Origin: CAWBXL01 sp963837365
Lineage (GTDB): Bacteria > Acidobacteriota > Terriglobia > Terriglobales > Acidobacteriaceae
DNA length: 64,000 nucleotides
Reading direction: 5' to 3'
Assembly: GCA_963837365.1 (NCBI GenBank)
Contig: CAWIMW010000002.1
Coordinates: forward strand, 496,001 to 560,000
Shown here: positions 54,434 through 63,715 of the stretch, in pieces
Position numbering within the stretch: the stretch's first letter is position 1
How the letters are laid out: each line of letters starts with the position of its first letter
The notes under the pieces: generated by a model
What the model was told of the DNA's origin: nothing
Databases searched by the model: none
The model's input: the letters and a program-made list of their open reading frames with translations, nothing else
Translations under genes and position numbers: made by a program

Positions 54434-56569
54434 TCAAGAGCCGGTTCGCCGGTCGCGCCTCTCAACCTCATAGTCGCTCCGGGAAATCCCCAGGCGTTGC
54501 ATCTTCGATTGCAGCGTGGTGCGTTTTAAACCCAGTTTGACGGCAGCGCCATTCGCGCCCGCGATGACCCCATTGCATTCCCGCAAGATGCGAATAATGT
54601 AGTCTCTATCGGCCGCTTGCAAACTGTCCGCTCTCATGGATTGTTCTCTTGCCAGCTCGCTCACCGGAACACGAAGCACGGTATCGTCGGTCAGGATCAC
54701 TGACCGCTCAATGAAATTCTCCAGTTCCCGGATATTTCCCGGCCAGTCCCACTCCGTTAATGCCTCCATCGTGTCCCGTGAAATGCTCTCAATTTTCTTG
54801 TTCATGCGATTGCCATATTTGTGCACGAAATGCCGGACCAAGGATGGGATGTCGTCTCTCCGCTCGCGCAGTGCCGGCAGACGGATGGGAAACACATTGA
54901 GGCGATAAAACAAGTCGCTGCGGAATTGTTTCTCGGCAACGCTTTTGCTCAGGGCACGGTTGGTGGCCGCGACCAGCCGTACGTTGACTTTGATGGTGCG
55001 CGTGCCTCCCAGCCTTTCGAACTCATGGTCCTGTAGCACCCGTAACAGTTTTGGCTGAAGCTCTAGCGGAATATCGCCCACCTCGTCTAAGAAAAGGGTG
55101 CCATTATCGGCTAGTTCCAGGCGGCCAACCTTCTGGCTCACCGCTCCAGTAAACGCACCTCTTTCGTGTCCGAAAAGCTCGCTCTCGAGCAGCCCGGTTG
55201 GGATGGCGGCACAATTGAGTTTGATAAAACCATTCTTGTTGCGCGTGCTCATGCGATGAACGGCACGTGCCACCAGTTCCTTGCCCGTCCCCGTTTCCCC
55301 CAGAATGAGCACAGTCGAATCGGTAGCGGCCACCACACTGACCTGCGCTAAGGCTTCCTTGAGCACACCGCTTTCGCCAACAATTTCCTCAAATTTGTAT
55401 TCTGCCTCGATTTCGTTTTCCAGGTAGCGCTTTTCCTGCGCCAGTTTCTTGCTCAAGGTCCTCAGTTGCTCGGTTTTTTCTGTGAGTTCGGTAACGTCCA
55501 TCGCCCCGCCGGTGATCCCGATAATACTTCCTGTCGAATCCACCAGCGGTTCTACCGTGGCATCCAAGTAATACTTTTTGTTTTGATAAGTGACCGATAA
55601 TTGCCGCCGCTCACCCTTGCCAGTCTGCAAAACTTGCTGTTTGACTGCGTCCAGCGGGGCTGCTTCCTCAGTGCCAAGAATTTCAGCGTCAGTTTTACCC
55701 ATGTAGCCCTGCGCGGCCCACGCTAGTACCGGGTTGTTGATCCAGGTATAGCGCAAGTCTTTGTCTTGGTTGAATACGACGACGGGAGCTGCTTTGAGGG
55801 CCACGCGAAAACGCTCTTCACTTCTTCTTAATTGTCGTTCGACCCGTATTCGCTCCGTCACATCTCGTGCCATCCCACGCACTACAGGTGTGGCAACACC
55901 CTCGGTCCGCAAAGTGTTGTTACACTCCCACACTCGGTGCTCACCGCTGCGAGTCACCACCGCAAAATATGGTTTGGCAACTCTGTCTCTAGCGATTCGG
56001 ACCAGGTATTCATCCAACTGGCTGTGGTACACGGGATCCATAAAAGCATGCAGCGGTTTCCCAATCATCTCCTCCACCGAGTAGCCCAACGCTCGCGCCG
56101 GGGCCGGATTCACCCATAACAATTTCCCTTCAAGATCATGCACGCACAACAAATCCTGACTGTTTTCCGCCAAGTCACGATAGCGGTCCTCGCTCGCTCG
56201 CAAAGCCTCATCCGCTTGCCTGCGCTCGGTTATGTCGGTCATGATTCCGATTACGCCAACTGGAGGTGCGCCTGCCGGGGGGCGGCTCGAAGCGCGTACC
56301 CACAGCACGGAACCGTTCTTGTGTAGGGCACGAAACTCGGAAGAGACTGGGACGCCGGAAGCGGCCTCCTGAAAACGAGCCATGGCTTCGGGCAGATCTT
56401 CGGGATAAATGAACTGGGCGAAAGGCTGGCCGATAAACTCCTCAACTTTGTAACCGGAATAATATTCGATGGATGGACTTACGTAGGTGATAACGCCTTC
56501 AGCGTTTATCTGGTAGACGATAAAATCCTGGTTCTCGACCAGGCAGCGGTAAATCTCATCCGCACCCAT
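54434..56569 (-). CDS. PAS-domain sigma54-dependent activator
   Basis: A 711-aa enhancer-binding protein. Three PAS domains (IYRCLVENQDFIVYQINAEG; YRDLAENSQDLLCVHDLEGKL; FRVALKAAPVVVFNQDKDLR) with PAC segments lead to a short coiled coil and the AAA+ domain: GETGTGKELVARAVH (Walker A), GHERGAFTGAVSQ (GAFTGA, contact with sigma54) and LFLDEVGDIP (Walker B). A Fis-type HTH closes it (VIAGANGAAVKLGLKRTTLQSKMQRLG). Start has GAGGTGAAGC upstream. No histidine kinase or phospho-receiver; PAS domains sense signal directly. Target genes are not evident. Confidence 0.95.
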   Translation of the reverse strand: MGADEIYRCLVENQDFIVYQINAEGVITYVSPSIEYYSGYKVEEFIGQPFAQFIYPEDLPEAMARFQEAASGVPVSSEFRALHKNGSVLWVRASSRPPAGAPPVGVIGIMTDITERRQADEALRASEDRYRDLAENSQDLLCVHDLEGKLLWVNPAPARALGYSVEEMIGKPLHAFMDPVYHSQLDEYLVRIARDRVAKPYFAVVTRSGEHRVWECNNTLRTEGVATPVVRGMARDVTERIRVERQLRRSEERFRVALKAAPVVVFNQDKDLRYTWINNPVLAWAAQGYMGKTDAEILGTEEAAPLDAVKQQVLQTGKGERRQLSVTYQNKKYYLDATVEPLVDSTGSIIGITGGAMDVTELTEKTEQLRTLSKKLAQEKRYLENEIEAEYKFEEIVGESGVLKEALAQVSVVAATDSTVLILGETGTGKELVARAVHRMSTRNKNGFIKLNCAAIPTGLLESELFGHERGAFTGAVSQKVGRLELADNGTLFLDEVGDIPLELQPKLLRVLQDHEFERLGGTRTIKVNVRLVAATNRALSKSVAEKQFRSDLFYRLNVFPIRLPALRERRDDIPSLVRHFVHKYGNRMNKKIESISRDTMEALTEWDWPGNIRELENFIERSVILTDDTVLRVPVSELAREQSMRADSLQAADRDYIIRILRECNGVIAGANGAAVKLGLKRTTLQSKMQRLGISRSDYEVERRDRRTGS

Positions 56570-56808
56570 GCTTCACCTCGCGACGCGACAATGCTGGCAG
56601 CCTTCGCTCTCTTGCTTGAGTCAAAGAATGAAACTAGCTGCCAACTAATTTGAGCGCGCACACAACAGGGCCGGGGCGCTTGGAAACCCAGGCAATTAAG
56701 GGGGACCTGAGTTTGCATGCACCAAAGGGGGACTTTCGCGCATCACCTTACAACACAACGTATCGTTAGTCCAGAGGTTTGGATCGTTCGGGGTGTGCAG
56801 ATACACTA

Positions 56809-56854
56809 GAGGGCACAGGGTTTTGCAGATCCCTCTGTGAAACTCTGTGCCCTC
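56809..56854. repeat. CTCTGTG-word inverted repeat
   Basis: GAGGGCACAG (56809-56818) and CTGTGCCCTC (56845-56854) form a perfect 10-bp inverted repeat, with more CTCTGTG words between. Located in the 305-base gap between the sigma54 activator and recA; the rest of that gap shows nothing else I can support. Related words occur at 43156-43195. Confidence 0.55.
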
Positions 56855-56874
56855 GGTGGTTATGGTTTTTTGGT

Positions 56875-57975
56875 TTACCGCTTAATCCCAGACACTTTAG
56901 CTGTATCCGTCCCTGTAGGCATGGTCGTAACTCGCGCTCCCTGCGCTGGAGGCGGCATCTGGGTGGTAGGCTGCGGCGGGGCCTGGCCAATCCCCAGTTT
57001 CTTCCGGACCTCGCCTTCCAGCTTCGCCATCGTATCTTTGTTTTCCTTCATAAAGGCCCGGGCATTCTCACGTCCCTGCCCGATTCGTTCTCCGCCGTAG
57101 CTGAACCAGGACCCGGACTTCTCGACAATGTTATTGTTCACCGCCAGATCGAGCAGGTCACCTTCACGCGAGATTCCCTCTCCGTAGAGAATGTCGAACT
57201 CCGCCTCGCGGAAAGGCGCAGCCACTTTGTTCTTTACCACTTTTACTTTGGTCCGCGATCCGATAACCACGTCGCCTTCTTTGATGGCAGCGATGCGCCG
57301 GATATCTACGCGCACAGAAGAATAAAACTTCAAAGCCCGGCCACCGGTAGTGGTCTCCGGATTCCCGAACATCACACCAATTTTCTCGCGAATCTGGTTG
57401 ATAAAGATCAGGCAGGTACGGGATTTGGAAACCGTTCCCGTCAATTTGCGCAGCGCCTGTGACATCAGCCGTGCCTGCAATCCCATATGGCTGTCGCCCA
57501 TTTCACCGTCGAGTTCAGCCTTGGGTACGAGCGCGGCCACGGAGTCCACCACCAGCACGTCAATGGCGTTAGAACGGACCAGCGCCTCGGTGATCTCCAA
57601 AGCCTGTTCCCCGTAATCGGGCTGCGAAACCAGCAGGTTGTCCACGTCCACGCCAAGTTTCTTGGCGTAAGCAGGGTCCAGCGCATGTTCGGCATCCACA
57701 AAAGCAGCCATGCCGCCAGTTTTCTGAGCTTCGGCAATGACTTGCAGCGTGATGGTAGTCTTGCCGGAAGATTCCGGGCCAAAGACTTCCACCACCCTCC
57801 CGCGCGGAAATCCGCCGACCCCGAGCGCGGCGTCAAAAGAAATAGCGCCAGTTGGGATCACAGAAATAGGAACAATCGCTTCCTTCGACCCCAACCGCAT
57901 GATGGAGCCCTTGCCAAACTGCTTCTCAATCCCTGCGACGGCCAGGTCAATTGCTTTTATTCTTTCGTCAGCCAT
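56875..57975 (-). CDS. recA: Recombinase RecA
   Basis: Strand-exchange recombinase and LexA co-protease. GKGSIMRLGS, FGPESSGKTTITLQVIAEAQ (Walker A), VLVVDSVAALVPKAELDGEMGD, SRTCLIFINQIREKIGVMFGNPETTTGGRALKFYSSVRVDIRR are the standard motifs. A Pro/Gln-rich C-terminal tail is present. AAGGAG precedes the start. No recognisable LexA box in the 318-base upstream gap, so SOS control is not shown. Confidence 0.98.
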   Translation of the reverse strand: MADERIKAIDLAVAGIEKQFGKGSIMRLGSKEAIVPISVIPTGAISFDAALGVGGFPRGRVVEVFGPESSGKTTITLQVIAEAQKTGGMAAFVDAEHALDPAYAKKLGVDVDNLLVSQPDYGEQALEITEALVRSNAIDVLVVDSVAALVPKAELDGEMGDSHMGLQARLMSQALRKLTGTVSKSRTCLIFINQIREKIGVMFGNPETTTGGRALKFYSSVRVDIRRIAAIKEGDVVIGSRTKVKVVKNKVAAPFREAEFDILYGEGISREGDLLDLAVNNNIVEKSGSWFSYGGERIGQGRENARAFMKENKDTMAKLEGEVRKKLGIGQAPPQPTTQMPPPAQGARVTTMPTGTDTAKVSGIKR

Positions 57976-58294
57976 ATGAGTGCGGCTCCTTGATGAGTGG
58001 GAGATGACTGTGGCGAATTATACATAGAACCCGAAGCGAATAAAAGGCGAATCTTAAAGAAATCAGTGGAAAACTTACCGAAAAGGTACTTCGGGGGGAA
58101 ACCAATGAGGAGGGAACTTTGGAAGTATGCGCCCCGACTTCGTCCCTATTGTATCTAAGAATACAGCAATTTTGCTGTGTTCAGCCGGAGTGAACCTGTA
58201 GTAACATCCCTCCCCGTCCGATCATGCGGCCATGACGCCGTAACGTGACGCTTCTAAAAAGCGCCGCGATGTTTCCGTAATCCAGGAGGTTTGC
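57976..58294. other. Gap upstream of recA
   Basis: No gene seen. It contains a dyad-symmetric GAATACAGCAATTTTGCTGT-GTTC at 58159-58182 (ACAGCA/TGCTGT stem), about 185 bases from recA. The spacing of ACAG and CTGT is not the usual LexA pattern (CTGT-N8-ACAG), so I do not call it an SOS box. Confidence 0.4.
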
Positions 58295-58462
58295 ATGGAA
58301 CATCAGGCTCCCAGCAGTTCCGCCGTCTCACCTACCCAAACGCCAGCTCATGAAACCCACCACGAAGGCCGTGGAACGTGGGTCCTGACCGCGTACGGGA
58401 TTTCAGGCTTGGCGTTGTTCGGAGTACTGCTGTATTTCTTCTCGACCTACGTCACACGATAG
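58295..58462 (+). CDS. 55-aa single-pass membrane protein
   Basis: MEHQAPSSSAVSPTQTPAHE... with one C-terminal transmembrane helix (GISGLALFGVLLYFFSTYV). A very good AGGAGG site sits seven bases upstream. No family recognised. Size and topology resemble small accessory subunits of membrane complexes, but nothing nearby supports that. Confidence 0.75.
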   Translation: MEHQAPSSSAVSPTQTPAHETHHEGRGTWVLTAYGISGLALFGVLLYFFSTYVTR

Positions 58463-58476
58463 CTGAAGCGATGTGG

Positions 58477-58496
58477 CGCGGGCACTCCTGCCCGCG
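58477..58496. repeat. GC hairpin repeat of the TGTGG-GCGGGCA family
   Basis: CGCGGGCA-CTCC-TGCCCGCG, a perfect 8-bp stem preceded by TGTGG; second copy of the unit at 25548, with the identical CTCC loop. Lies 14 bases after the small membrane gene. Confidence 0.7.
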
Positions 58497-58653
58497 TGCC
58501 GACGCTGAAGTGTGCCTGTCCAGGTAACGAACGCCGATGCCGTAACCGCTTTTCTCCCGCCGTCCCGTGCTACAATGACCCGCGCTTGAGAGATTCTTCC
58601 CGTTAGAAAGCTGAAGCGGATTCCCCGACATCCATACGAGATAAACTGATTCC

Positions 58654-59700
58654 GTGGCCCAAAATTCCACCAAAACCGTAACGTACGCCGACGCGGGCGT
58701 AGACATTGACCGCGGCAACCGCACCAAGAAGCGCATCAAGTACCTGGCCCACAAGACCTTCACCAAGGGCGTACTGAGCGAAATCGGCGGCTTCGGCGGC
58801 CTGTTTTCCGTGGACAAGGAAAAATTCACCGACCCGGTGCTGGTCTCAAGCGTGGACGGAGTAGGCACCAAGCTGAAGGTCGCCTTTGACATGAACCTTC
58901 ACTCGACGGTGGGCGCTGATCTGGTGAACCACTGCGTCAACGACATCGCGGTCCAAGGTGCGGCGCCCATGTTCTTCATGGACTACCTGGCTACCGGCAA
59001 ACTGGAGCCCGAGATCGCCGAAAAGGTGGTAGAAGGCCTCTCCACCGCCTGCAAGCACAATGGCTGCGCCCTGATCGGCGGCGAAACCGCCGAAATGCCC
59101 GGTTTCTATCCGGACGGAGAATACGACCTGGCCGGCTTTATTGTAGGCGTGGTCAATCGTGACAGAATCATCACCGGAGAAAAAGTAGAAGTAGGTGACA
59201 TAGTTCTAGGCCTGCCCTCCAACGGCCTGCACACCAACGGCTACTCGCTGGCCCGCAAGCTGCTGTTCGAGGTCGCCGGATACACTCACGACACCTACGT
59301 CAACGAAATCAAAGGCAAAGTCGGCAACGAGTTGATGAAGACACACCGAAGCTACTGGTCGGTGCTCAGGAAGCTGCTGGTGGCGGAGTGCGTCTCTGCC
59401 ATGGCCCACATCACCGGCGGAGGCATCACCGAAAACCTCCCGCGAGTGATCCCCAAGGGGACCGCAGCGGTCATTGAAGTCGGAACCTGGCCCGTGCTAC
59501 CCATCTTTGAACACATGCAGAAGCTGGGGAATGTCCCCCAGGACGAAATGCTGCGAACCTTCAACATGGGGTTGGGAATGCTGCTGGTGATCCCGGGTAA
59601 GAAGTTCAAGAAAGCTACCAGCGTGCTGGAGCGGGCTGGAGAGAAGTTCTATACCGTGGGGCGGATTGTTAAGGGCGAGCGCAAGGTGATGTACACGTAG
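58654..59700 (+). CDS. purM: Phosphoribosylformylglycinamidine cyclo-ligase PurM
   Basis: Fifth step of purine synthesis: ATP-dependent ring closure to AIR. GTG start giving MAQNSTKTVTYADAGVDIDRG; VLVSSVDGVGTKLKVAFDM and GADLVNHCVNDIAVQGAAPMFFMDYLATGKL are the PurM metal/ATP motifs, and GGETAEMPGFYPDGEYDLAGFIVG is the signature. LPSNGLHTNGYSLARKLLF and MAHITGGGITENLPRV follow. 348 aa. No purine gene neighbours. Confidence 0.97.
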   Translation: MAQNSTKTVTYADAGVDIDRGNRTKKRIKYLAHKTFTKGVLSEIGGFGGLFSVDKEKFTDPVLVSSVDGVGTKLKVAFDMNLHSTVGADLVNHCVNDIAVQGAAPMFFMDYLATGKLEPEIAEKVVEGLSTACKHNGCALIGGETAEMPGFYPDGEYDLAGFIVGVVNRDRIITGEKVEVGDIVLGLPSNGLHTNGYSLARKLLFEVAGYTHDTYVNEIKGKVGNELMKTHRSYWSVLRKLLVAECVSAMAHITGGGITENLPRVIPKGTAAVIEVGTWPVLPIFEHMQKLGNVPQDEMLRTFNMGLGMLLVIPGKKFKKATSVLERAGEKFYTVGRIVKGERKVMYT

Positions 59701-59774
59701 GGAGTAAATGAACATCCTACCTGCGATCTGGCGTGTGATTGAGTGAGCCATCATTTATGATGTGAGCACTCAAA

Positions 59775-61115
59775 ATGGCAACGCCTACAGTCGAAACCGC
59801 ACATGCTCATCTCCCAGAATTCTCATCTGCTCGAAATAACATTATTGATGCAGACCGCGTGGGTCACGACTGGTACCGTTTTGTCCTTTCCTTTCCCCCT
59901 CATCTCGTGCGGAAGTACTTGGAAAAATTTCAACTATCTTCCGGGGCAACTGTTCTTGATCCCTTCTGTGGAACAGGTACCACAGTTCTTGAGTGCAAGA
60001 AGCTTGGGATTAATGCAGTCGGCATCGAGGCACATCCTATGGCATGCTTCGCTTCGACGGTGAAACTAGACTGGAGTCCTGACCCGCAGGAGCTCCTCGA
60101 ACACGCGGACTCAGTAAGAAAGCTCGCTCTGCAAAAACTTCGCCAAGATGGAGTTGTAGACGAACCTAACCTCTCTCACCCAACGGGGCCTCTACGAAAG
60201 CTAAATCCTGACCTCGAAAAGCTACTCCTTACTGACTCTGTAAGCCCGCTTCCGTTGCATAAGACATTGACGCTTTTGGAATCACTGACCCAACTAACTG
60301 ACAGCCGCTTCGCTAATCATGAACGATTGGCATTTGCCAAGTCTGTCGTTGCTGATGCAAGCAATTTACGTTTTGGCCCTGAAGTTGGATTAGGCAGTGT
60401 TAAGTTGGATTCGGCCGTGGTTGAGCCGTGGTATCGGCAAATGCAAGTCATCGCCAACGACCTTGTGCAAGTACAAAAGATGCGCGGTGCACGCACTGAG
60501 ATTCTGCGAGCGGATTCTCGCAACCTAAAGCTTATGTCTGGGAAGGTAAAGATTAACAGCGTGATAACTTCGCCACCATATCCCAACGAGAAGGACTACA
60601 CCCGAACAACTCGACTAGAGACCGTGCTACTGGGTTTTGTGAACGACAAGGCTTCCCTACGTGAACTAAAGAAGACGCTTATTAGGTCAAACACTCGAGG
60701 GGTCTACAAACCCGATGATGATGATCAATGGATCGCTTCTCATCCGGAAATCAACAGGATAGCTGAAGCGATTGAAGCCCGACGAATTGAACTCCGTAAG
60801 GACTCGGGTTTTGAGCGACTCTATGCACGCGTTACAAGGCTATATTTTGGCGGCATGGCGCGCCATTTTGCGGCGTTACGACGAGTCTTGGCTCCGGGCG
60901 CCACGTTGGCATATGTTGTCGGTGATCAAGCCTCCTATTTGCGAGTCCTCATTCGTACCGGGCAATTGCTAGCCGAGCTAGCCGAATCTCTCGGATATGA
61001 ACTTGTATCGCTGGATTTATTTCGCACTCGCTTGGCGACAGCTACGAGAGAACAGCTTCGTGAAGAGGTCTTAGTGTTGCGATGGCCAGGAAAATTCAAG
61101 AAATCGGCGCGATAA
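59775..61115 (+). CDS. DNA methyltransferase (beta-class, TSPPY motif)
   Basis: A 446-aa SAM-dependent DNA methyltransferase. Motif I is VLDPFCGTGTTVLECKKLG and the catalytic motif is ITSPPYPNEKDYTR (SPPY, amino-methyltransferase: N6-adenine or N4-cytosine). The target-recognition region is the middle 180 residues. It overlaps the next gene by 34 bases. With that gene it looks like a type II restriction-modification pair. No helicase or specificity subunit nearby. Confidence 0.9.
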   Translation: MATPTVETAHAHLPEFSSARNNIIDADRVGHDWYRFVLSFPPHLVRKYLEKFQLSSGATVLDPFCGTGTTVLECKKLGINAVGIEAHPMACFASTVKLDWSPDPQELLEHADSVRKLALQKLRQDGVVDEPNLSHPTGPLRKLNPDLEKLLLTDSVSPLPLHKTLTLLESLTQLTDSRFANHERLAFAKSVVADASNLRFGPEVGLGSVKLDSAVVEPWYRQMQVIANDLVQVQKMRGARTEILRADSRNLKLMSGKVKINSVITSPPYPNEKDYTRTTRLETVLLGFVNDKASLRELKKTLIRSNTRGVYKPDDDDQWIASHPEINRIAEAIEARRIELRKDSGFERLYARVTRLYFGGMARHFAALRRVLAPGATLAYVVGDQASYLRVLIRTGQLLAELAESLGYELVSLDLFRTRLATATREQLREEVLVLRWPGKFKKSAR

Positions 61116-61921
61116 AACCAAGAACGCGCACTCCAAATCGGTATACCCGCTTGATGGAGCAAGTTTTTCATGCTCATCACAAGTCTGGCGCTTCGCGTGT
61201 GTGCTTCGCCCGCACCGAACTCAAAGTTGCTGCCACAAAACTGCATCTCATCCTCCCCGACAATCTAGGGGACGTCGTCTACAGTTTTCGGTATCGTACT
61301 AGTCTACCCGAGAGTATTCGTTCCAAAGCACCCAAGGGCAGGGAGTGGGTCATAATGCCAGCGGGTCGCTCACAATATTGCTTTGTTGCAGTTTCAACTG
61401 CAGCGATCGTTCCCGCACCGATGATGGCGCAAGTCAAGGTCCCTGACTCAACCCCTGGAGTGATCGAGAAATACCGGCTCAGTGACGAGCAGGCACTCTT
61501 GGCGAAGCTCCGTTACAACCGCTTGCTCGATATTTTTACGGGCGTGACGTGCTACTCGCTACAGAACCACCTCCGGACCACTGTCCCAGGTATGGGCCAA
61601 GTGGAGACGGATGAACTTTATGTGGGGATTGACAAGCGCGGAGCTCACTATGTGCTTCCCGTTCAGGCCAAAGGCGGTAAAGACAGAATAAGCATAGTTC
61701 AAATTGAGCAAGACCACGCGATGTGTCAGGATAAGTTTCCTGACCTGATCTGTCGACCAATAGCAGCACAATTTTACGAGGATAACATCGCAATATTCGC
61801 GTTCGAGAGTACGGAATCTGGCTTGAGGGTCGCTGTCGAGAAGCATTATCGCCTGGTAGCCCAAGACCAAATCACTGCGGAAGACTTGAGGATTTATAGC
61901 GAGTCTGTCCCCGTAACCTAA
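61082..61921 (+). CDS. Putative restriction endonuclease of the R-M pair
   Basis: A 279-aa protein with no named family recognised. Residues around 170-215 read GQVETDELYVGIDKRGAHYVLPVQAKGGKDRI: acidic residues in VETDELYVGID followed by VQAKGG fit a PD-(D/E)xK nuclease core (Q-x-K type). It overlaps the methyltransferase gene by 34 bases, the arrangement expected for a restriction enzyme with its methylase. The call is inference from motif and context. Confidence 0.65.
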   Translation: MARKIQEIGAIKPRTRTPNRYTRLMEQVFHAHHKSGASRVCFARTELKVAATKLHLILPDNLGDVVYSFRYRTSLPESIRSKAPKGREWVIMPAGRSQYCFVAVSTAAIVPAPMMAQVKVPDSTPGVIEKYRLSDEQALLAKLRYNRLLDIFTGVTCYSLQNHLRTTVPGMGQVETDELYVGIDKRGAHYVLPVQAKGGKDRISIVQIEQDHAMCQDKFPDLICRPIAAQFYEDNIAIFAFESTESGLRVAVEKHYRLVAQDQITAEDLRIYSESVPVT

Positions 61922-61952
61922 ACAACTCGAGCATTCCCGACATTAGAGCCTA

Positions 61953-62079
61953 CTAGCAGGCTGCTGAAAAAGTGTTTTTCGCCTGCTTCAATGTCAACAT
62001 GTTGCGCAGCGCTTCGTGAGCGGCCGCAATATATTGTGGCCTATCTAGGTGTGAAAAGAGTTTTTCAGCAGCCTGCTAG
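61953..62079. mobile_element. 127-bp MITE-like element
   Basis: Perfect 19-bp terminal inverted repeats (CTAGCAGGCTGCTGAAAAA at 61953-61971 and its complement at 62061-62079). CTAG at both ends could be a target duplication, making the element proper CAGGCTGC...GCAGCCTG. The interior has more symmetry (CAACATGTTG; near-palindrome GGCCGCAATATATTGTGGCC). No transposase inside. The right end supplies the stop codon of thyX. Confidence 0.85.
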
Positions 62080-63653
62080 CGCTTCAGCAAATCCACCGGC
62101 TCCCTTACATCCGTCACCCGCAAATACTTCGCCAGCGCCGGATACTTTTTCGCCACCGCCTCATACATGGCATAAGCCACATTGCGATAAGAAAAGTGCC
62201 CCGCAGGCCCAGTCCGCAGCTCAGAGATGTAGACCACCTCGGCGAAGTCCATCTTGAATAAAGTCCTCTTGCGGAAGCCGAGCGGAATCGCATACTGCGA
62301 ATTCTGCCGTGCTTCAGGGCCCGAACCCCCAGCCAACTGCTCCACAGCCGCCGCCGTCCCGCGCATGATGGAGTCATAACTCCCCTGCACCCCAGCCGCC
62401 TTCAACTCCTCCGGCGAGTCGTAGCCATGCTTGGTGGTGAACTCCTGCCCGATCTGCACGCAGCGGCGATGCCGGTGCATATCGCGGAAGCCGCCAATGT
62501 CCATCAGAATGTCAAAGCGGAACTGCTGCCCGGCACAGAACGGACGCAGCACCTCATCGTGCTTGCCGCGGTGCTTCAGCCCCACGTCAATAATGTGCCG
62601 GCGGATGGCCTCCGGAACGGCCTGAACCGCCTGACGGATTTGGCGATAGGGATAGTGGCAATGCTCGTAAACCAAAGTGGTGGCCAGCTCGATCTCCAGC
62701 GGCTCCTCGTCAAGCAAATCAACCAGGGGGGCCTCGGCCACCGGAACATTTCCAATCAACTCGGAAGCAATCTGCTTCAGCTCCCGTCGGGTCTCGACTT
62801 CATACGCATTGGGATCGGCATACTTCACCAGCGTCGGCGACACACGGACTTCTTTCAGCAATTCCTGCTCCGCCCGCGCTCCCAGTTCCGGAGAAACTTT
62901 GCGGATCTGTGCCACCAGCTCCTGCAACGCCTCCTGATTCACGTTGTAAGCAGGAGAAATAGCCGCCTGCTTCAACAGCTCACCGAGATTGCGGATTTCC
63001 TTGTGCGGCTGCGAGAGCAAATGCGAAACCTGGTTCTCCAAAGTGCGCGCGTTGACGATCTCTCCCAGAGAAGTATTGGTGGCCAGCGGCAGCAGGTAGC
63101 GGGATATATCAAACGCCCTGGCCCGCAGCGTGCGCTCGTAGGCCTCCTGCTTCATGTCTTCTGGCCTGGGAGTGATCTCGGAGAGATATTGGAACATCCG
63201 CTCGGACAGCGACTCGTATTCGGTGAACAGTCCATCCACCGTCTGCTTGTACAAGCGTTGGTCGGACTGGTTCGCAAACTCCGGCGTGTAATATCCACTC
63301 TTCTTGAAATCCTGATAACGGGTGGAGCGTTCCTGCCCGTCCCAGCGTTGCTCATCGGCAACGGTGATCGCAGCCAGAATCGAGAGTTTCTCGATGGCCA
63401 GCGCAATGTGCGCCAGATCGGCAATCGAACGGTGCCCATACTGAAAATAAAATGTGTTGAGAAACTTCTCAGCCTTCTGGGAGCTGATTTCTTTCAGCGA
63501 CTCTTTCATCGAAAGCGCCGAGCGCGAATACTTCGCCATGGCGTAAGCCTGGATCTCGGGCTCGACGCCGTAGACGGCATAGACTTCGACGGATGGTGAG
63601 TGAGCCTTGCTCTGCGTATCAGGAGGATTCTCTTCTGTCATGGTAGGAGTCAT
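62076..63653 (-). CDS. thyX: Tandem ThyX-like protein (FAD-dependent thymidylate synthase)
   Basis: Makes dTMP from dUMP with FAD and methylene-tetrahydrofolate. About 525 aa, twice the usual ThyX length. The first half has YGHRSIADLAHIALAIEKLSILAAITVADEQRWDGQERSTRYQDF, a ThyX-like core with STRY but no RHR. The second half has GQQFRFDILMDIGGFRDMHRHRRCVQIGQEF with the RHR motif. The active site may be shared between halves. The start is one of three possible ATGs (63677, 63653, 63641). The stop codon TAG is formed by the MITE end. Confidence 0.85.
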   Translation of the reverse strand: MTPTMTEENPPDTQSKAHSPSVEVYAVYGVEPEIQAYAMAKYSRSALSMKESLKEISSQKAEKFLNTFYFQYGHRSIADLAHIALAIEKLSILAAITVADEQRWDGQERSTRYQDFKKSGYYTPEFANQSDQRLYKQTVDGLFTEYESLSERMFQYLSEITPRPEDMKQEAYERTLRARAFDISRYLLPLATNTSLGEIVNARTLENQVSHLLSQPHKEIRNLGELLKQAAISPAYNVNQEALQELVAQIRKVSPELGARAEQELLKEVRVSPTLVKYADPNAYEVETRRELKQIASELIGNVPVAEAPLVDLLDEEPLEIELATTLVYEHCHYPYRQIRQAVQAVPEAIRRHIIDVGLKHRGKHDEVLRPFCAGQQFRFDILMDIGGFRDMHRHRRCVQIGQEFTTKHGYDSPEELKAAGVQGSYDSIMRGTAAAVEQLAGGSGPEARQNSQYAIPLGFRKRTLFKMDFAEVVYISELRTGPAGHFSYRNVAYAMYEAVAKKYPALAKYLRVTDVREPVDLLKR

Positions 63654-63715
63654 TGTTGATTTGGAGCAAGAATACACTTGCAGCTGTTGTGGAAGTAAAA
63701 GAAAAAACTAATGTC

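Noticed and set aside
58159..58182. LexA/SOS box for recA
   Set aside because: The dyad has ACAG-N8-CTGT, the reverse of the CTGT-N8-ACAG pattern, and lies about 185 bases away from recA.
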